DNA of 8,793 nt from Nitrospirota bacterium. Its GTDB lineage: Bacteria > Nitrospirota > Nitrospiria > Nitrospirales > UBA8639. Positions 7,982-8,793 of the stretch are shown one piece after another. The stretch's first letter is position 1; each line of letters begins with the position of its first letter. The notes below the pieces were generated by a model. The model had not been told where the DNA came from. It saw nothing but the letters and a program-made list of their open reading frames with translations, and made no database searches. The stretch lies in contig CP070628.1 in NCBI GenBank assembly GCA_020355985.1, forward strand, positions 842,440 through 851,232, read 5' to 3'. Made by a program: the position numbers and the translations under genes.

Positions 7982-8793
7982 GTGATCCTGCATGGAGTTG
8001 TTGCCTATCTGGCTGGGCTTTGGCTTGGCCCGTTTCTCTCCCTGTTTCCCCTCTCACTTCTTGGGGCTCTCCTTAGTTTTGGTTTTTTTCTAACGTGGTT
8101 TGAACAACGCGGGTCGCTTTCCCGATGGGGAGGACTCTTCCTGTTTGCCCTAGTGGTGGCAGGTATGGGCCAAGCCCATTGGGCTGCCATGAGTAAAATT
8201 GAGAGCCCTCTGCTGGCTCTGTCTGCCGAATATCCTGTCACACTTCATGGAGTCATTGTCGCACCGGTTCGCTACACGCCAGATGGTGTGGTTCTGCTCG
8301 TGGAGGTGCAGCACAGCATGTCCCCTGGAAACCCACAACCCATTCATGGACGGATTCGCCTCACGTGGCGAGAGCCCAATGAAATTGTAGTTTATGGAAA
8401 TCATGTGAGTTTTACCGCACGCGTGCGAGAGCCCTTTGGGACGCTCAATCCGGGAGGATTTCATTATGGAAACTACCTCAAGCGAAAAGGTATTCAGGCT
8501 GTGGCGACGGTGTATGGGCCAAATGGAGTGACGCGGCAGAACCAGGAGCAGGCGACTCTATGGGGAAGTGTGATGGGACGCGTCGACCAGTGGCGACAGG
8601 CCATTCATCACGCGGCGACAACGAGTTTATCATCTCCTGCCTTAGGGTTATTTTTAGGGATGATCATCGGAGAACAAAGTTATATTGAACAGGGCATCCG
8701 TGATGCCTTTATGGTAAGTGTCACGGTGCATATTCTCTCTATTTCAGGATCGCATCTTGGGCTCCTTGCCCTTGTGGTTTTCGCTGGATCCGG
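7982..8793 (+). CDS. comEC: ComEC/Rec2 family DNA-uptake membrane protein, N-terminal part (3'-truncated)
   Basis: ComEC carries single-stranded DNA across the inner membrane during natural transformation. The window holds the first 270 residues of a protein that usually has 700-800. Visible are hydrophobic segments at about 4-40 and 51-66. Next comes a soluble OB-like DUF4131 region (about 85-180), with the typical PGGFHYGNYLKRKGI near its end. The start of the Competence domain follows, ALGLFLGMIIGEQ (220-232) and VHILSISGSHLGLLAL (249-264), which matches the family HLLAISGLHVG motif with Ser in place of the usual Leu before the His. The start is taken as GTG at 7982: an in-frame stop lies at 7973 and the next in-frame ATG is at 8162, after the first membrane segments. 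No Shine-Dalgarno sequence is visible, so the exact start is uncertain. The frame stays open to the window edge. Confidence 0.88.
   Translation, partial: MILHGVVAYLAGLWLGPFLSLFPLSLLGALLSFGFFLTWFEQRGSLSRWGGLFLFALVVAGMGQAHWAAMSKIESPLLALSAEYPVTLHGVIVAPVRYTPDGVVLLVEVQHSMSPGNPQPIHGRIRLTWREPNEIVVYGNHVSFTARVREPFGTLNPGGFHYGNYLKRKGIQAVATVYGPNGVTRQNQEQATLWGSVMGRVDQWRQAIHHAATTSLSSPALGLFLGMIIGEQSYIEQGIRDAFMVSVTVHILSISGSHLGLLALVVFAGS

Noticed and set aside
8005..8464. Short open frames on both strands near the window end (antisense, and + strand 8199-8390)
   Set aside because: They are shadows of the partial comEC frame, which runs uninterrupted from 7982 to the edge with family motifs.

Overview
This window reads as an ordinary bacterial chromosomal housekeeping block. 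All eight genes lie on the + strand, closely packed and covering nearly the whole window. In order they are hemB (5' end cut off by the window edge), ribF, tilS, hpt, ftsH, folP, glmM and comEC (3' end cut off). Base composition looks balanced, roughly half G+C by eye. There are no signs of mobile DNA, CRISPR, RNA genes or foreign islands. The full tilS-hpt-ftsH-folP-glmM run combines the tilS-hpt-ftsH order known from Firmicutes with the ftsH-folP-glmM order known from Proteobacteria. A Gram-negative-type bacterium outside the classic models, possibly Nitrospirota or a deltaproteobacterium-like lineage, would fit. That placement is an inference of low to moderate confidence.

Region 1 to about 3608 is a tight cluster: hemB (haem and tetrapyrrole synthesis), ribF (FMN and FAD synthesis), tilS (tRNA-Ile lysidine synthesis) and hpt (purine salvage). 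hemB and ribF overlap by 4 bases (ATGA). The ribF stop directly abuts the tilS start. Only 12 bases separate tilS from hpt. These genes are probably co-transcribed and translationally coupled. Three of them carry substitutions in normally conserved functional motifs: a mixed Cys/Asp metal site in HemB, PTAK instead of PTAN in the RibF kinase domain, and a rewritten flexible loop in Hpt.

Region 3609 to 3724 is a 116-base intergenic stretch. It holds a good sigma70-type promoter (TTGGCA, 18 bases, TACAAT), a perfect 6-bp inverted repeat just after the predicted transcription start, and a small hairpin that could cover the ftsH ribosome binding site. ftsH therefore probably has its own promoter and possibly post-transcriptional control.

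Region 3725 to 7963 holds ftsH (membrane AAA+ zinc protease), folP (folate synthesis) and glmM (amino-sugar supply for peptidoglycan and LPS). The 171-base gap between ftsH and folP contains a hairpin on the ftsH stop codon, a run of nine C, an orphan GGAGG site with an 8-codon mini-ORF, and an 8-bp hairpin. No gap exceeds 300 bases.

Region 7982 to the end is the N-terminal 270 residues of a ComEC/Rec2 DNA-uptake channel protein, starting from GTG.

I did not find a new multi-gene system. The points worth a second look are the motif substitutions and the two structured leaders.
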